Shown piece after piece: positions 23,337-35,988 of a stretch of 64,000 nucleotides of DNA. The stretch lies in NCBI RefSeq assembly GCF_030272615.1, contig NC_081405.1:469578008-469642007 (forward strand), given 5' to 3'. Source of the DNA: Cryptomeria japonica (Eukaryota; Streptophyta; Pinopsida; Cupressales; Cupressaceae). Each line of letters starts with the position of its first letter. The first letter of the stretch is position 1. The notes under the pieces are model-generated. The model made no database searches. It was not told the DNA's origin and was given only the letters and a program-made list of their open reading frames with translations. The position numbers and the translations under genes were made by a program.

Positions 23337-24160
23337 TGATGCAGCCATAACAGATAAACCCTCAAAAGAGAACTAACTGACTTATGCAGCAAGAGTAACA
23401 CAACGAAATCAATAAGAAAGCATAGCAAGATTATAGAAATAGATCATATTATTTTACTAGAAACCCTAGCAACCAACTGGTTATCATCATACAATCATCA
23501 TAGAACTTTCGGTAGTCAACCGGCTACATGCAGGCTACAAGCTAGATACAATCCATCTAGAACTCTCAAAGCCAACCGGATCACTAATCACCAATCTAAA
23601 TCTTTATCCTGATTTGTACCTCTTATGTCCTACAAATGATTACATAATACTCTATATATACCCTCCAAAACATATCTGGGTCAGCCACAAAAGATTACAT
23701 TTACCAATGTAGGAAAATGAAACATGTAACTAGGTCGTCCCTAAGAATGAAATAAATTCTTCTAGAAAATAACAACCAAGAAGTGCAGACCAGAAGGAAG
23801 GTTAGCCACACACCAAATAACATCATACAAGACCCCAAATATATCTACACGCCAAGAAACCACTTCGAAAATGAAGGAAAACCAACCGGTAAGCACAAGA
23901 ACTGTCCCCAAACCCAGAAATAGTCAAACTGGGAGCGATAACTAGCCAGAAAAGAATCCAAATGGACTGAAAATATGGAATTAAGAACATGCACCAGCTT
24001 GGAGACTGAAAATAGGATCTGCAATGAAAATCAAGCAATGATCGGCACCTATTAGTAGGAACACAAAAAACTGCACACTAAACTAAACAAGAACTAATCT
24101 GAAAGGAAATAGTTTTAGTTGATGCAAGATTGCTCATAGACTGGGGATGCTCCTACATCA
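23337..24160 (-). repeat. B1 5' LTR
   Basis: On the minus strand it starts TGATGTAGGAGCATCC and ends GCTGCATCA. A TATA box, TATATATA, is at 23653-23660 on the minus strand. It is the same length (824 bp) as the 3' LTR. Confidence 0.85.
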
Positions 24161-24189
24161 AATCCTCTCCTTTTCATGGCTCAAGCTTC

Positions 24190-27103
24190 TCATCTTGTCA
24201 AGTAGAGATATTACTTGATCTTCCCTATTGCTCACAGAAGTTTACAACGGATCAAGTGACTGAGAGATATCTTCCAGCTACACTTCATGCTCCTTATACT
24301 TCTTCTCAACCCATCAGTGAATTTGGACAAGGATAGGCATGATTTGTAAACATTACCTCCTTCAGTCAGTGCATCTTGAATTCTATTAATGCAATTGTCC
24401 AATATAGCTTTATCGCCTGTAATCATCTTTTTAAATGTCTTCATCCTCTTGGCATTGAAATCATTGTGGACTTTCTCTTTTGTTGATCTCTTTAGAGACT
24501 TAAAATGAGTATCCACAGATTTGATCAAACTTCTTAGTTGAACAAAGGGACTATTTGATGCGTCATTCTAAAATGATGGCATTATCTTCTCAAGGATATC
24601 AAATTCCCAAGTGAGTATCTCATTGTCCTCTATGTGAGATTTTAGCAAGTCATCACTAGCCTTGGCCTGAGCTAATGTAGCTAATTGGAGCTTTTGGATG
24701 GGGGACAGAGAGGGTAGGTTGATAGGACCTTGGATGAATTCCAAATCATCCACATTCTACTTACCCTTCACTTACTCAGTGTCTCTTTCCACCAGAATAG
24801 TTTCAACCTTTACCTCAACTTCCTCCTTCCCAGCTTCCTTCCCTTTATCAGCCTTAGGTGGTTCTTCATCCTTCTCAATAGTGATTGTTGAAGGATTCTA
24901 CGTATCCTTAACTGTATCATCTCCATCCTTTTCTTCTTCTCTTTCCTGGTTCATTGCATCCTTATTTCCAGTATCTTCCTGATCATCTATCTGCACATCC
25001 GGAATAGAAGGAGTATCATCCTTTTTCTGCTCTTCTAGATCATCCTAAATTTTCTTAGGGACAACCTTATATTGATTCTGTAGCAAAATTTTCCACAAAA
25101 TTGTCTTAGTGTCCTATACAACTTCATCTTTCTTTCCAATCATTATCTTATTTACCCTTGTATTACTCTAGAACTCATGCTTAGCTAGCTTAAGAATTCT
25201 AGCTATCTCTTCCTTAGAAATTACTAAGCATAAATTAACTAATGCATATTCTCTCAATCTATCATCCTCCTTATTAGTTGTTATTCTCCTTGCATCCAAA
25301 ATTTCATACAAGCTCTTGGGAATCTCTGGCATTATCTTAATTAGAGATTTCCTATATATATTCAATATTCTACAATGACTTTCTCTAATATTCTTGTACA
25401 ATTTGCATCAAAATTGTCATACCACTCTGTGAGAGGCTTCAAATTATCATTATTTACTACCTCATTAACAATTTCATTCAAGGACATGGGAGGTTTAACA
25501 AGTTTTCTTTTCTTTAAAACCTCATAAATTCCAGATGATTTAGGTTTCTTACTGTATTTTGTTCCATTAGATGGTTTCTCCTTTGTGATTTTGGTGGCCT
25601 TAGTTGCTTTGGCCTTAACCTCCTTCACCACTTCATCGGATTTAGTCTCTTCATCATCCACAACAACAAATCTTACTGTCTTTCTCTTCTCTCCCTTGCT
25701 GGATGTTTTGGCTATTGGTTTAACTAGTTTTGCAGGACTGGAGGAGGGAGCAGTACTCCTTGATTACCTTGGCTTAGGAGTAGCAACTGCTTCCGGTTTG
25801 GCTTTCTTCATAGCTTGGTCTTCTGATAAGATATTTATTTTTCTTGCTTCCTAGACCACTTCCTTGTAAATCCCTATACTCTCTACATAGGCTTCAAATT
25901 ATTTCCTTACCTTCTTTTGGATTTCTGGTCTTTTAAACTGTCGATGCAACTTTAGGCTTTTCTCTGCATAGGTGCCAAATCTCTCCTTAAAGGGATCAAT
26001 CAGCTTTCTTAGCAAATGTTGTGCATAGAGTTCCAAAATTTGTTCATCAACTTCATATCCCATTGGCATAATCCATGAAGTCATTGGTTCAACTGCCTCC
26101 ATCAAGCACTAGTCAATGTCTACTATGAAACAAATTGTGTCTTGATATTTCTCCACAATTGACATAGGGATTTTTTCCCTCTCATGCATCTCTTTCTGAA
26201 AATTCTTAAAGTATCCCCACAGGCTATCATTCTGGACTTTAGAGTCACTGGAGCTGTATAAACATTCTCTAATTTCAACACTTAGAGGTTTGTCAAATCC
26301 CCATTGTACTAGACCAACTCTCGGTACCTCATTCATGAAGTAGAAAAATAAACATAGGACTAGAGTACCATACTTGAATGGATGTTTCTTATTCTCCTTT
26401 ATCCTCTTCAAATTCTTCAATATCTCATTTGTGGTAGTTGACAAAGGTCATACTTCTTATCTTCTCTTATCATCGCATATGTAGCATAAATTGTAGTCTT
26501 GAAAACAGAGTTTTCCCTGCTAGAATAGTAAACCTTAGAACCAATCACCATTGAAGAAAACTTAATATCATATTCTAGAAGATCATTAATTCGCATCGTC
26601 CTGCAATCAAAATTTGAATTGATTGCATTTGTGACAATTTCATTATTTGCCACCTTCAATGAGGGCAACACTCTAGATGAACATAACCCTATCATAGCCC
26701 TAATAGTGTTCGTCGTGATCTTGTAGGGCTTGTCCAGCCACATAAACTCATCATGCATTTGGCTCAACACGTACCAGACCCATTCAGGTTCATCAAACAT
26801 CCAGAATCTTACATACAATGTGAAACTCTTGTTCTCCAAAACCTAAAATTTTGGTTTAAGCATTGAATTCCTATCAGACAACTAATTGTTGTAGAGACTT
26901 AGCAGGTTTGAGCTTCCCAATTCCTTGATAGGACAATGAGTGTAAACCATAACATCTTCAATGTGCAACACACCGTAGGGGACTGATGAAAACGCACTGT
27001 TTGGATCATTTTCCATGGAGATAAATGGATGATTTTTGAAATCAGAATGGGCTCTCTCCATGATATCAACAACCAATGGGGTAGCAGTACCAGATGTAGC
27101 CAT
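24190..27103 (-). pseudogene. A1 ORF2: unknown protein conserved in family A
   Basis: The start is the ATG at 27103 (MATSGTATPLVVDIMERAH), aligned with A2 ORF2 at 38789. It is about 970 residues in several frames. Blocks shared with A2 and A3 are: N-terminal SVPYGVLHIEDV (near 26960); MRINDLLEYDIKFSSMVIGSKVYYSS (near 26570); FKYGTLVLCLFFYFMNEVP...VQWGFDKPLS (near 26330); MPMGYEVDEQILELYAQHLL (near 26050); a Lys-rich linker (25661-25362); SLYEILDARR (near 25300); and a C-terminal helical block IQGPINLPSLSPIQKLQLAT...IQDALTEGGNVYKSC (24740-24340). No RT, integrase, protease or transposase motif is visible, and I do not recognise the family. Because it is conserved across subfamilies it probably had a function. 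Confidence 0.6.
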
Positions 27104-27278
27104 TTCAAAAATTTCAAATTTCAAACTGAGAAGATTCATCAATAAATACCTTTATCACCGGATTCGGTCTTCGCTTTGGAAATAGATTCGATGCTTGATC
27201 TCACTTGTCAATATTCTCTCACGGATCTTCAAACATTATTGCATTGAGTTCAAAGTAACAAATGAAGTGATTAAGTCA

Positions 27279-27287
27279 CTTTTTATC
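27279..27287 (-). promoter_or_regulatory. TATA-like box upstream of A1 ORF2
   Basis: GATAAAAAG on the minus strand, 184 bp before the ORF2 ATG. Aligned positions in A2 (TATAAAAAG) and A3 (AATAAAAAG) keep the box. It is a candidate internal promoter. Confidence 0.4.
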
Positions 27288-27528
27288 TTCCACATACCTA
27301 ACTTTTCATTGTAATAAATGCACTTTGCCCTAATACTTCTGGATACTCTGCATCTTTAAGAATACCCTTTTGAATCTTCAAATATGTTCATACTCTTCTA
27401 GAAATCCTTCAATAAGATTAGACATCATCAAATTTAGCTTTTGCAACTTGCTGAAATCAGGCACAAATCTCAACATAGGGGGTTTATAAGATTTTCATGA
27501 AAACTTCCCCAAGGCCAGATGCCTTAGT

Positions 27529-28661
27529 TCAGTTATCGGATGTAGTTCCAGCACTGGAATCAGGTATGGATCCACATGCTTCTTTTGAATCACTCTTTTT
27601 AACCCATGTCTTCTTTATTTGATCTCTAATCTCTTCAACTTTCCCTTTTCCCTTCTCATCTGCCTTCACATTCTTAAATTTGTCTTCTGGACCTCTCCTA
27701 TTCACATTTCTTCTTTTGCAGTACTTAGCAATGTAGTCAGATTTGTTGCAAGCATAGTAAACAACATTTCATTTTCTAGGCCTGAGATTCATCTCATTTC
27801 CTCTTGTTCTACATTGATTAGAAAAATGTGCAAGCCTAACACAAGCATAACATTTGACATTTCTTCTAAACTAAAAATTATTCATCACACTTCTGCATTC
27901 ATTTGACTTATGACCATACTTGTTGCATTTGAAACATTGACCAGAGAAAGATTGACCATTATTATTCATCCTATTTCTGCATTAACTAGCAATATGACCA
28001 AATTTATTGCAAACAAAATAGTTACCATTGAACTATGAGCATTAGGTTGCCTTATGGAGGCCTTCTTGAATTGTTCTTCTGATGTGTTGATTTGGAGCTT
28101 TCACCTTTCTCTGATCCAACACCTCTTGTGTCATTAGCATTCTTATGGCTTTCAAGCATCTCATGATGTCTGGCTGAACTGATTCTGAACTTTTCCTTAT
28201 ACTCATTTGCATATTCTAGATCATATTTAAGAAAAGGGATCTTCTTTCCAATATCTTCCTTGGTTTCATACAATTATTGCTTCAGTTGATCATTCTGACA
28301 ATCAAGTCTGCAACATTCTTTAGATTTGTCTTTCGGGGACTAATTAAGACTCTCTTCATTCTTCTTTCTTGCTTCAATCTCGTTGGTCAATTTCATCACA
28401 ATGGCTTCCATCTCATTCTTTTGAGCTGCATTCTCTGTAGCAAGCTTCTCACATTCCTTCATCTTCTCCTTCAAGGCTTGATCTTCTCCGTCTTTTCCTT
28501 CAGGGCTTGATCATCAATGATTTGTTCAACTGATCTTTCAATGACTGGATAAAATTTTCAGCGTCTCTAAGATTTGTTTTCACTTGTCGGACCTCAGGTT
28601 GGGCTTGATCAAGATCCTCAAGTGCTACAATAATAGGTTGTTGAATACTTCCAGAATCCAT
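27529..28661 (-). pseudogene. A1 ORF1: coiled coil plus four zinc knuckles (Gag-like)
   Basis: The start is the ATG at 28661 (MDSGSIQQPIIVALEDLDQA), aligned with A2 MDSYLQKKLIVALEDLD. The N-terminal half is a Lys/Glu/Leu-rich coiled coil (28661-28100). The C-terminal half has four CX2CX4HX4C-type knuckles (about 28025-27690), for example CFKCNKYGHKSNEC and the decayed YYACNKSDYIAKYC. It ends at the stop near 27529 after a Lys-rich tail. This is the nucleocapsid-like RNA-binding protein of the family. A classical capsid domain was not recognised. Confidence 0.65.
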
Positions 28662-28714
28662 TGATTTACCTTCGCGGATCCTCCTGAAGTTGTTAGGCTT
28701 CTTCTAAGGGACTA

Positions 28715-28729
28715 GGCTCTGATACTAAT
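28715..28729 (-). promoter_or_regulatory. A1 primer-binding site
   Basis: On the minus strand, ATTAGTATCAGAGCC directly follows the 5' LTR. It differs by one base from the standard initiator tRNA-Met site ATTGGTATCAGAGCC. Confidence 0.8.
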
Positions 28730-29858
28730 TGTTAGAATCAAGGAACACTGAGAGGGGGGTGAATCAATGTTCTGCAATTTTTAAGATTCTTAATCCGATA
28801 CTTCAACCACTTAATGCAAATGAACAAAAGAAAGATGCAAATACATAAAGAAAATATCCACAACACCATAACACTAGGATTTTTATGTGGAAAACCCGGT
28901 TAAGGGAAAAACCATGGTGGGATTGAGACCCACAATATTAATATAATATGCTAGAAGTATAGAAATATTACATGAGAGGAATGCACATGCATTCAGGCAC
29001 ACTACCTAGAGCTCACTACTCAAATTACAATAAGGGATACAACCCCAAAAGGCTCACTCACTATCTTACAAAATAATTACAAAGGATAATTGGAATGTCT
29101 GAACTGACAAACAACATCTGCAAATGCCAAATTACAGTTTTGTTTAAGCACAAATTACTCTCCTCTACTACACTGCTTTGTTTTGTTATTCTGTTATATT
29201 CTAGAGCACAAATCCTTTACTTGCACATGTGAAACTGTGCACAATCGCTCACAAATGCTTTCAACACAACCATTGATACCAAAAATGATCATATCAATCA
29301 CTCTTATATATTTGTAACTTCAAATTAGATCTTTTACATGTTGGCCCAAAAATGTATAACACACAAATGAAACGTGTATACCAAGTCAGCTCAATTCAAA
29401 CTCAGATGCATATGTAGACCAAAACTGATTGTCCATGCACTTCCCACATGTCAAAAAATTATCCTGAAACACTATTACAACCACCATAATTACTCTGCAT
29501 GATCCGCACACAATAAAAATCCATATGTTAGTGTTGATGAACACTATTCTACTCAAAAACCTGTACATCAGACCTTCTAATTTACTCAAGAATCATCACC
29601 GGTAGCCACAAAAATGGAATAAGGTAAATCACACATCCATAATGCTTTCCAAAGATCCAAAATGCAAAACATTCAACCAAAATAAAGTACCAACCAAAAC
29701 ATTGTGCACTATCGGATATCCTATTCTATTTCACCAGACCTCACCATAGCTCAGCCTATCTTCTAATATTAACATATTAAGAAGTACGGATGGAATATCT
29801 AATTCCAGTTGCCATCAATGACAACATTTTATCATCTCTGCAGTGTCTCTTGCCAACA
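28730..29858 (-). repeat. A1 5' LTR
   Basis: On the minus strand it starts TGTTGGCAAGAGACACTG and ends GATTCTAACA (LTR ending CA). Plus-strand right flank AATCT (29859-29863) equals the left flank at 18814-18818. Confidence 0.85.
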
Positions 29859-29863
29859 AATCT

Positions 29864-30479
29864 TCCATTTAATTTGATATGTTCAGGGCCTAAATTAAAA
29901 GTTTTATTTTTAATTCAATCTAATCCTTATGTGAATGCACAAGATCCATTACTTTAGTTTTCAACTGTAAGAATAACACCCTATAAATCTATTCCCTAAT
30001 TCAATCATAGGTTTGTTCTTATGTATTAGAGGGTTTAGGCTTTGAGTCAGATTGTCAATTATTTACATTAAAGGAACATTATTTTTTAGATATTGGGGAT
30101 TTATTTGCAATAAATATTAAAAAATTTGGTGAAGTTTCCACCTTAGATGATGCATTAAATATGACCCTTATACTAAAATAGTCCAGTTATGTTGTTTCTA
30201 GTAGTACAAATAATCATAATGTGAATTATAATGCAGTGGTATTTGCTAGTTTTCAACCTTGGATGCTAGTCCATTCACTATGCCTACATATTTACAACCT
30301 CCTCCATTAGTCAATCACAACATTCTCAATCTTTCCAACATATAATCATCTAATGTAGACTGAATCATATCAGTATTAGTGTAATTTTTTTTATTTTCTT
30401 TATTTTAGGGGGTATTTCTTTTTCCTACAATATTATTTAAGGTTTCTTACATTTCTTAGGTTTATTAGGAATGACTAAT
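29864..30479 (+). other. A1 right flank with possible gag tail
   Basis: A short plus-strand reading near 30080-30240 (KKFGEVSTLDDALNMTLIL) has the look of the helical tail of a retrotransposon Gag, but it is too short and broken to assign. The rest holds nothing I recognise. Confidence 0.25.
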
Positions 30480-30970
30480 ATGAGGACACATGGTGAAATA
30501 CATCAACTACATGTCACTCTCTCCCACACATGGGTAGTTGAGTTACACACCCTCTTTTGGATTTTTATGCCATCTCTTATGACCATTATTTGGTCCTTAA
30601 TTGAGTAGGTTATGGGGTAGTTGGGTTTCTCACCCTTTTTTGTCTTTATGTGCCATCTTTAATAACCTCTCTTTTGTCTTCACTTAAAGAGGTTATTCCA
30701 CATGTTTTGGCATTTAGCAAGTAGGTAAAACCTCCCACATTTTATGAGTAGTAGGAATTAATGCACCTCTTGGATGTATATGTCCTTATTTTTCTATATA
30801 TACAACACTCATTTCTCATCTTCACTAGTTTGGTGATAGCTTGGTGAGATTAATCAAGAGTATTCTCAAATTTGTCTTGCATTCTCTATGTTTCTCTCAT
30901 TTTAGACTTTGTCTCCACTCTACTATTTGATCTTTGATTATTTATTGATTTGATTTGCATGTGATCTACA
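30480..30970 (+). repeat. Possible decayed copia-type LTR
   Basis: A TATA-like TCTATATATACAAC at about 30794-30807 is followed by a pyrimidine-rich leader and an end at GATCTACA (about 30970). Directly after it, ACTGACATCAGATC could be a degraded tRNA-iMet primer-binding site. The left boundary was not found. Low confidence. Confidence 0.3.
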
Positions 30971-31689
30971 ACTGACATCAGATCTTGGCCTGGTTATTGC
31001 TTCTCTCAAAATATAACAATTAGTTCCATTCAAGATCAAACTTGGGATCAAAATATTTAGACAACTATTAATGTAAGTATTTCACCTTCTAGTGAAGTTT
31101 TCATAGTCGTATCATCAATTAAAATCATAGTACAACACAGTGCATTGGATTATAGTGAAATTCCAAATGAATTAGATGAACAGTTACATAATTCTTATGG
31201 TTTGTTTGAAAAATAAGATGAAATGGATTTTAAATCTGATTCTAATGAAAATATCATGGTAAAATGTGATTTTTCTACAAATAAAAGTCACGAGGATGCA
31301 AGATATGACAAAAATATTGAAGGAAGTCATGTCATGTGTTCTTAGATCCACCTAAGAGACACAATCTTTCTTTATATGCTTATTGTGTGTTGTTCTTGAG
31401 TTTGTTATAATTTTTGTTTTACCTATTTTGTTAGAAATCTATTATTTTATTGTTGATGATTGATTATTTATTTCCTTGTTTAATCATTTTTATGATCACC
31501 TTCAACTTGTTAAAAAACAATTTTGACCTCTTGAATTTACTTCAAGTGTGATGGGAAATGAGGGCACCACAAAAAGACCTCTAAGATCAATATGCACATC
31601 TAGTTTCCTATGTTTCTTTAAAATAGATTCCAACATGATGACACAAGCACATCTAATATGCCATTAAAGAAAAAATAGACATAGTTGAT
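30971..31689. other. Gene-free stretch
   Basis: Low-GC sequence. A plus-strand acidic reading near 31090-31330 is broken and unassigned; it could be the leader or gag remnant of the element whose LTR may end at 30970. Confidence 0.25.
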
Positions 31690-32600
31690 TTCTCATACGT
31701 TAAACCTTAAAGGAAAGAGGTTGAAACTTACATATATTTACACATAAAGCAAGTTTCGGCAACATTATGACATACAAATTCAAAGCACTAGAATCATAAA
31801 CAAGAAGAATGAGATAGAAGAGAAAACATGGATATACATGGGGAGAACCCTTTTGGGTAAAAAACCCCATACTCCAAAACACATAGCCAGTGTATTATTC
31901 AATAACAAGATTACAATACATTTTTAAGATATAAGCCTTTACATGAAGATTTACATCTTGTTCCATTTCTAAAAGACATCTAACAACATAACCCCTATGT
32001 GAATCAATCAATCTCTCCTTAAGCTCCTCTAGCAAACACTTGTATTTATAGAGCTTATACTGCCTTAAATGTCAAATTTCCAAAACCCATTCCTAAGCAT
32101 GAAGATGTCACATGGAAGGTGTCATAAATAATACATGCAAAAACTAACTTTCCAATTTAAAACTCATGTAAAATATGCAACTGCCAATTATTACTAAACT
32201 TGAATAAAAACCGCACCTACCAAATAAGTAACTACACCTCCAAAGGAATCCAAATTTCATGTAGAATCAACATGAAATAGAAACATCACTTTTTCATAAC
32301 TCCCGCATAAATAGAAACATCCAAACTTGACTCTTCAAAGTGGGTGCCAAATTCATAAAAAATAGAACCAAATTGTCATATTTAACTCAACAATGTTAAG
32401 ACATGTCACTAAAATGCACCTTCGAGAAGTCTTTGCAAACTCCTCTTGCCAAATCAATGCCCAAGTAACAAGTGGCACTCTATCAAGCTCTCCTCACTTA
32501 GCATGTAGGAAAATCCTCCCATATGGGCCCCACGAAGTGACATGACAACCTATAAAGTTAGTGCCTGGGACATAATGAATAAATACATCAAATATAATCC
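31690..32600 (-). repeat. Possible decayed LTR, minus strand
   Basis: A TATA box, CTATAAATAC, lies at about 32043-32052 on the minus strand. Downstream (toward 31850) is a GGGTTTTTTACCCAAAAGGG-type segment like the conserved U5 motif of many plant copia LTRs. Termini, PBS and partner LTR were not identified. Confidence 0.3.
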
Positions 32601-33518
32601 AATAGATTAATGTTAAGACTTTCAAAGTTCGAGACAACACAATCCCAACAAACTGAAATAAACTAAGTAAATGCTTTGATTTAAATTCAATAAATGGAAA
32701 AAATTCTATTATATGTATTTTCCCCAAATTAAAACGTGAATTAGTTAACTAATGCAATTAAATGATTCTAAATGCATGTAGCGAAAAAAAAATTTAATAA
32801 AATTCAGCTGATTTGATTTATTGATTATATTATACTTGATAGGAAGGATTGTATTTCTTATTGTCTTGTCCTATTAGCAAGTTATTTTCCAAATGATTTG
32901 GAATAAATATGATAAATTGAAACTAATTCTACAATATAATATAGCTTATGTAATGTAATAGCATGAATAAATTATAGATCTAGCTTTTCTAATTCACAAT
33001 GTAGTGATGACTGTCATCAATATAGGCAAGATTGTAGATAATTTATCTATTTATAATTCTAATCTAATTTTAAAAATAAAATTGATATAATAATATAAAA
33101 TATTGATTAAATTGAAACCTCACACTTAGAGATTAACAACCAAGATCTTTAGTGAAGATGTGGTAGATAAGTCTATTGAGGCTTGCTTTTTTATTTGCAT
33201 CACTCCTCTCCAACCTAGAATGCTCCAATTGTTTGAAGAAGAATAGGAAGTCATGATACTAAAGTGAATTAGTAAAGTGTTTTGTTGTGACTATGGATGT
33301 TTCAAAGATTCAATCTAATAAAAATCCTTAGAGCTTGTAAGGGTCATGAATGCTACAATAAAACTTTAGAATTTTCCTAAGATGCCTTAGAATTGACTCA
33401 CTAGCCTACTCAAACAAATATGAAAGAAGAAGAAATAGAATCACAACTCTCACAAAAGGCTTCCAATGCAGAATCAAAGACCATTTAGAAAATTAAAGTT
33501 CTTTATATAGGCCGAAAA
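32601..33518. other. Gene-free stretch
   Basis: Very AT-rich DNA without a recognisable gene, LTR end or repeat array. Confidence 0.35.
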
Positions 33519-35988
33519 TGTAATGCCCGACAAAATACCCTAGAGAAAATAACTAATCTAACTAATAAATAGAGATTTTTTTTAAAACATCTACTAAAGC
33601 ATCACATAGATAACCATCATAACTTGATTGCATAGATTATCTTGACAAGATCCACTAGAGCATCACTTAATTCTATTTTTAACTCATTTATAAATCATAA
33701 CATAACATGAACGCATAAATAACTTAAACATAACCAATCTTACTACGCAAGCGGAAATAACATCATATCCATAAACATATAATATTCATTCTTTCCCTAG
33801 GGTATCTTAACTCCACTACTTGCTAACAACCTATCAATAACACATTCATATCATGACTTCATTAATGTTCATTCCATTTAAGATCTACTCAATACTTTTC
33901 CTATTAAGAGATTATGAACCTTCAATCATATTGTCATATCCCCATTGACCATCTAAGTTCATTTTAAGCACAAAATCAAATGTTCCTATTTCCCATCTTT
34001 ATTTATTAATCACTTAATGCATCATGAATCTAAAAGCATTTATCCTTCTCTTAAATATGGAACTAGATTATTTCCTTAGGCACAACCATTACACAACTCA
34101 TCAAGATTTTTATCCATACGCATATGGAATATTACAACAACAAGCACTTAATCACTTCCAACTAGGATACCATGCTACTAAACCATTTCAAGAATCATAT
34201 AATACTATAAGAATAAACAAAATTTAATCATTCAATCCCCTAAATCAACATAGAACCTCAATCCCAACATAATGAACATTTCTTCAATATGTACCAAATA
34301 ATAATGCATCGTCTTATTACAAGATCATAGTTTATACATCACCAAGACCTAATACATAAGAATATATTGAACAAGCACATAGTCTCTTTTTCTACATCAC
34401 ATCCTAATGCTTAATAATACAGGTTATTTAAGTACATATTCTTATCCCATATTTACAAGTCATCATAATACAATATTATCTCTATTACATAAAAACAACT
34501 CAATAGGTCAACCACATATTGAAGAATCGTATGATCCATACAAATCCACAACTTCTCATTTATTTCCTTATCCCAAAGATAACTAACATTGAAGAATAAC
34601 ATCTTTCAAATCAAGGCATGCATGATCGTTAACATATTCACTACCATCAACAAGATATACACAAGACATTGCATTCATATCTCTCAATCATTTAATTCCT
34701 TTCTAATCAAGAATTACATATAAAATTGAATATCCATTTATAGAAATATCATTCATTGCATCTTATTTTGAAATCAACTTGCTACAAGTCCTATTATACA
34801 TGTTTTCAATATACTGATTACATAGTCTTCTTTACAATTACATCCTTCTTGAGTTACATACCACATGATATCAATTCTAATTTCATATATTATGCTCCAA
34901 GATCCATCCACATGAGGAGATAATATAAATCCATGTCCAAGCACACAATAATCCAATGAAGAACATACCAATGGAAGAAGACATCAGACTACTTGACCAT
35001 GTGGAACCAAATAGGAACCACCCTCCATGCTAGGAGATGACATAAGGTTCCAACTCACACTTAAGACCTAAGTTGACACCTAGCAACCAAAGGATACAAC
35101 ATGAATTCACAAGACACCATCATATACAATATCCAATCACATCACAAGGCTAAATCAAAGCAACCAAACCTCTAGAGGCATAATCAACAAATCAAGGCAT
35201 ATGGATAATGGACACTTGTAAGGAAAGAGTGTCATCACATGCTATCCTCACAAAGAAGGGGCGAAGCCTCACCCTAATAGACATGTGGAACCATCTCAGC
35301 CTTGGAGCCATTCAAAGGATATCAATTTACCTCTCCAACAATATTCCCAAGATCATCCCCAGTATCCCTCAAGGGCTATGAGGTGGGGCCACAAATCCAA
35401 TCATTATCTTGTATAATGAATTTCTAGATATCCAAACTCATTAATAAATTATTAAGATTATCACTTGTAATTACAAGAAAACTCTTCATGTGGTTCCATA
35501 GGTCTAGACCCCCTCCTAGAGATCTAATGCTCGTGACCTTGGTGCTACACATGCAAGAGCCCCCTCTCCCAGCCATAGACAATAACCATAGGGTAAAACA
35601 TACATCCAAATGACATCATAAAAAAATCATGAAGGCTCTCAAATGATATAAAAATAGTCACAACATACTGAGAACAAACTGATCATAACAAAGCACATAT
35701 AACCATGCACATGGTATGAGCCTTCACCAAAACAATGCAAAAGAAGATCCAAGCATAAATATAAACCAAGGATGAAACCAAATACATGTCAATCCTCTAC
35801 ATTGAGGCAAAACACATCCCATTGGAGCCATTTAATCAATCCTCAACAATAAAAAATTCTCCCTCTCATCAGAGCAATACAATGCATATGAAACACCTCA
35901 ACGGTAAGGCATAAACCCTCTTACCAAAGCACAAAAACCATCATGAAAGGTCAAAATACATCAAGGACAACTCAGAGAATCTCAACAT
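33519..35988. other. Gene-free stretch; possible LTR start at 33519
   Basis: TGTAATGCCCGACAAAATACCC at about 33519 resembles the start of several plant Ty3/gypsy LTRs (TGTAA(T/C)(G/A)CCC). No coding sequence follows in 2.4 kb, which a long LTR could explain. A2 is inserted at 35988. No matching end or second copy was found, so this is tentative. Confidence 0.25.

Larger units (their letters stand above)
20426..24160 (-). mobile_element. Element B1: complete gag-protease-only LTR retrotransposon, nested in A1
   Basis: Two 824-bp LTRs (20426-21249 and 23337-24160) flank a PBS (ATTGGTATCAGAAC), a gag and a protease on the minus strand, and then the 3' LTR follows directly. There is no RT, RNase H or integrase. 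The flanks are GATCC (left) and AATCC (right), a 5-bp target duplication with one mismatch. B1 sits just after the end of A1 ORF2. The two LTRs differ by roughly 14% by eye over the first 250 bp, so the insertion is old. B2 has the same RT-less structure, so B is an established non-autonomous family. Confidence 0.85.
18819..29858 (-). mobile_element. Element A1: complete non-autonomous LTR retrotransposon
   Basis: Two LTRs (18819-19940 and 28730-29858) flank an internal region with PBS, ORF1, ORF2 and PPT in that order on the minus strand. The 5-bp flanks are AATCT on both sides, a perfect target duplication. Inside lies a second complete element, B1 (20426-24160); without it A1 is about 7.3 kb, matching A2. 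No RT, RNase H or integrase is present. Features near the LTR ends (iMet PBS directly after the LTR, a C-run before the U5 end, CCAAAG(A/G)GGGAGGT PPT) resemble Ty1/copia rather than Ty3/gypsy. I infer a non-autonomous, copia-derived family. Confidence 0.85.

Noticed and set aside
27279-27287. TATA-like box as simple AT-rich chance
   Set aside because: Not fully rejected: a single 9-mer is weak, but the aligned position in three copies led me to keep it as a low-confidence feature.
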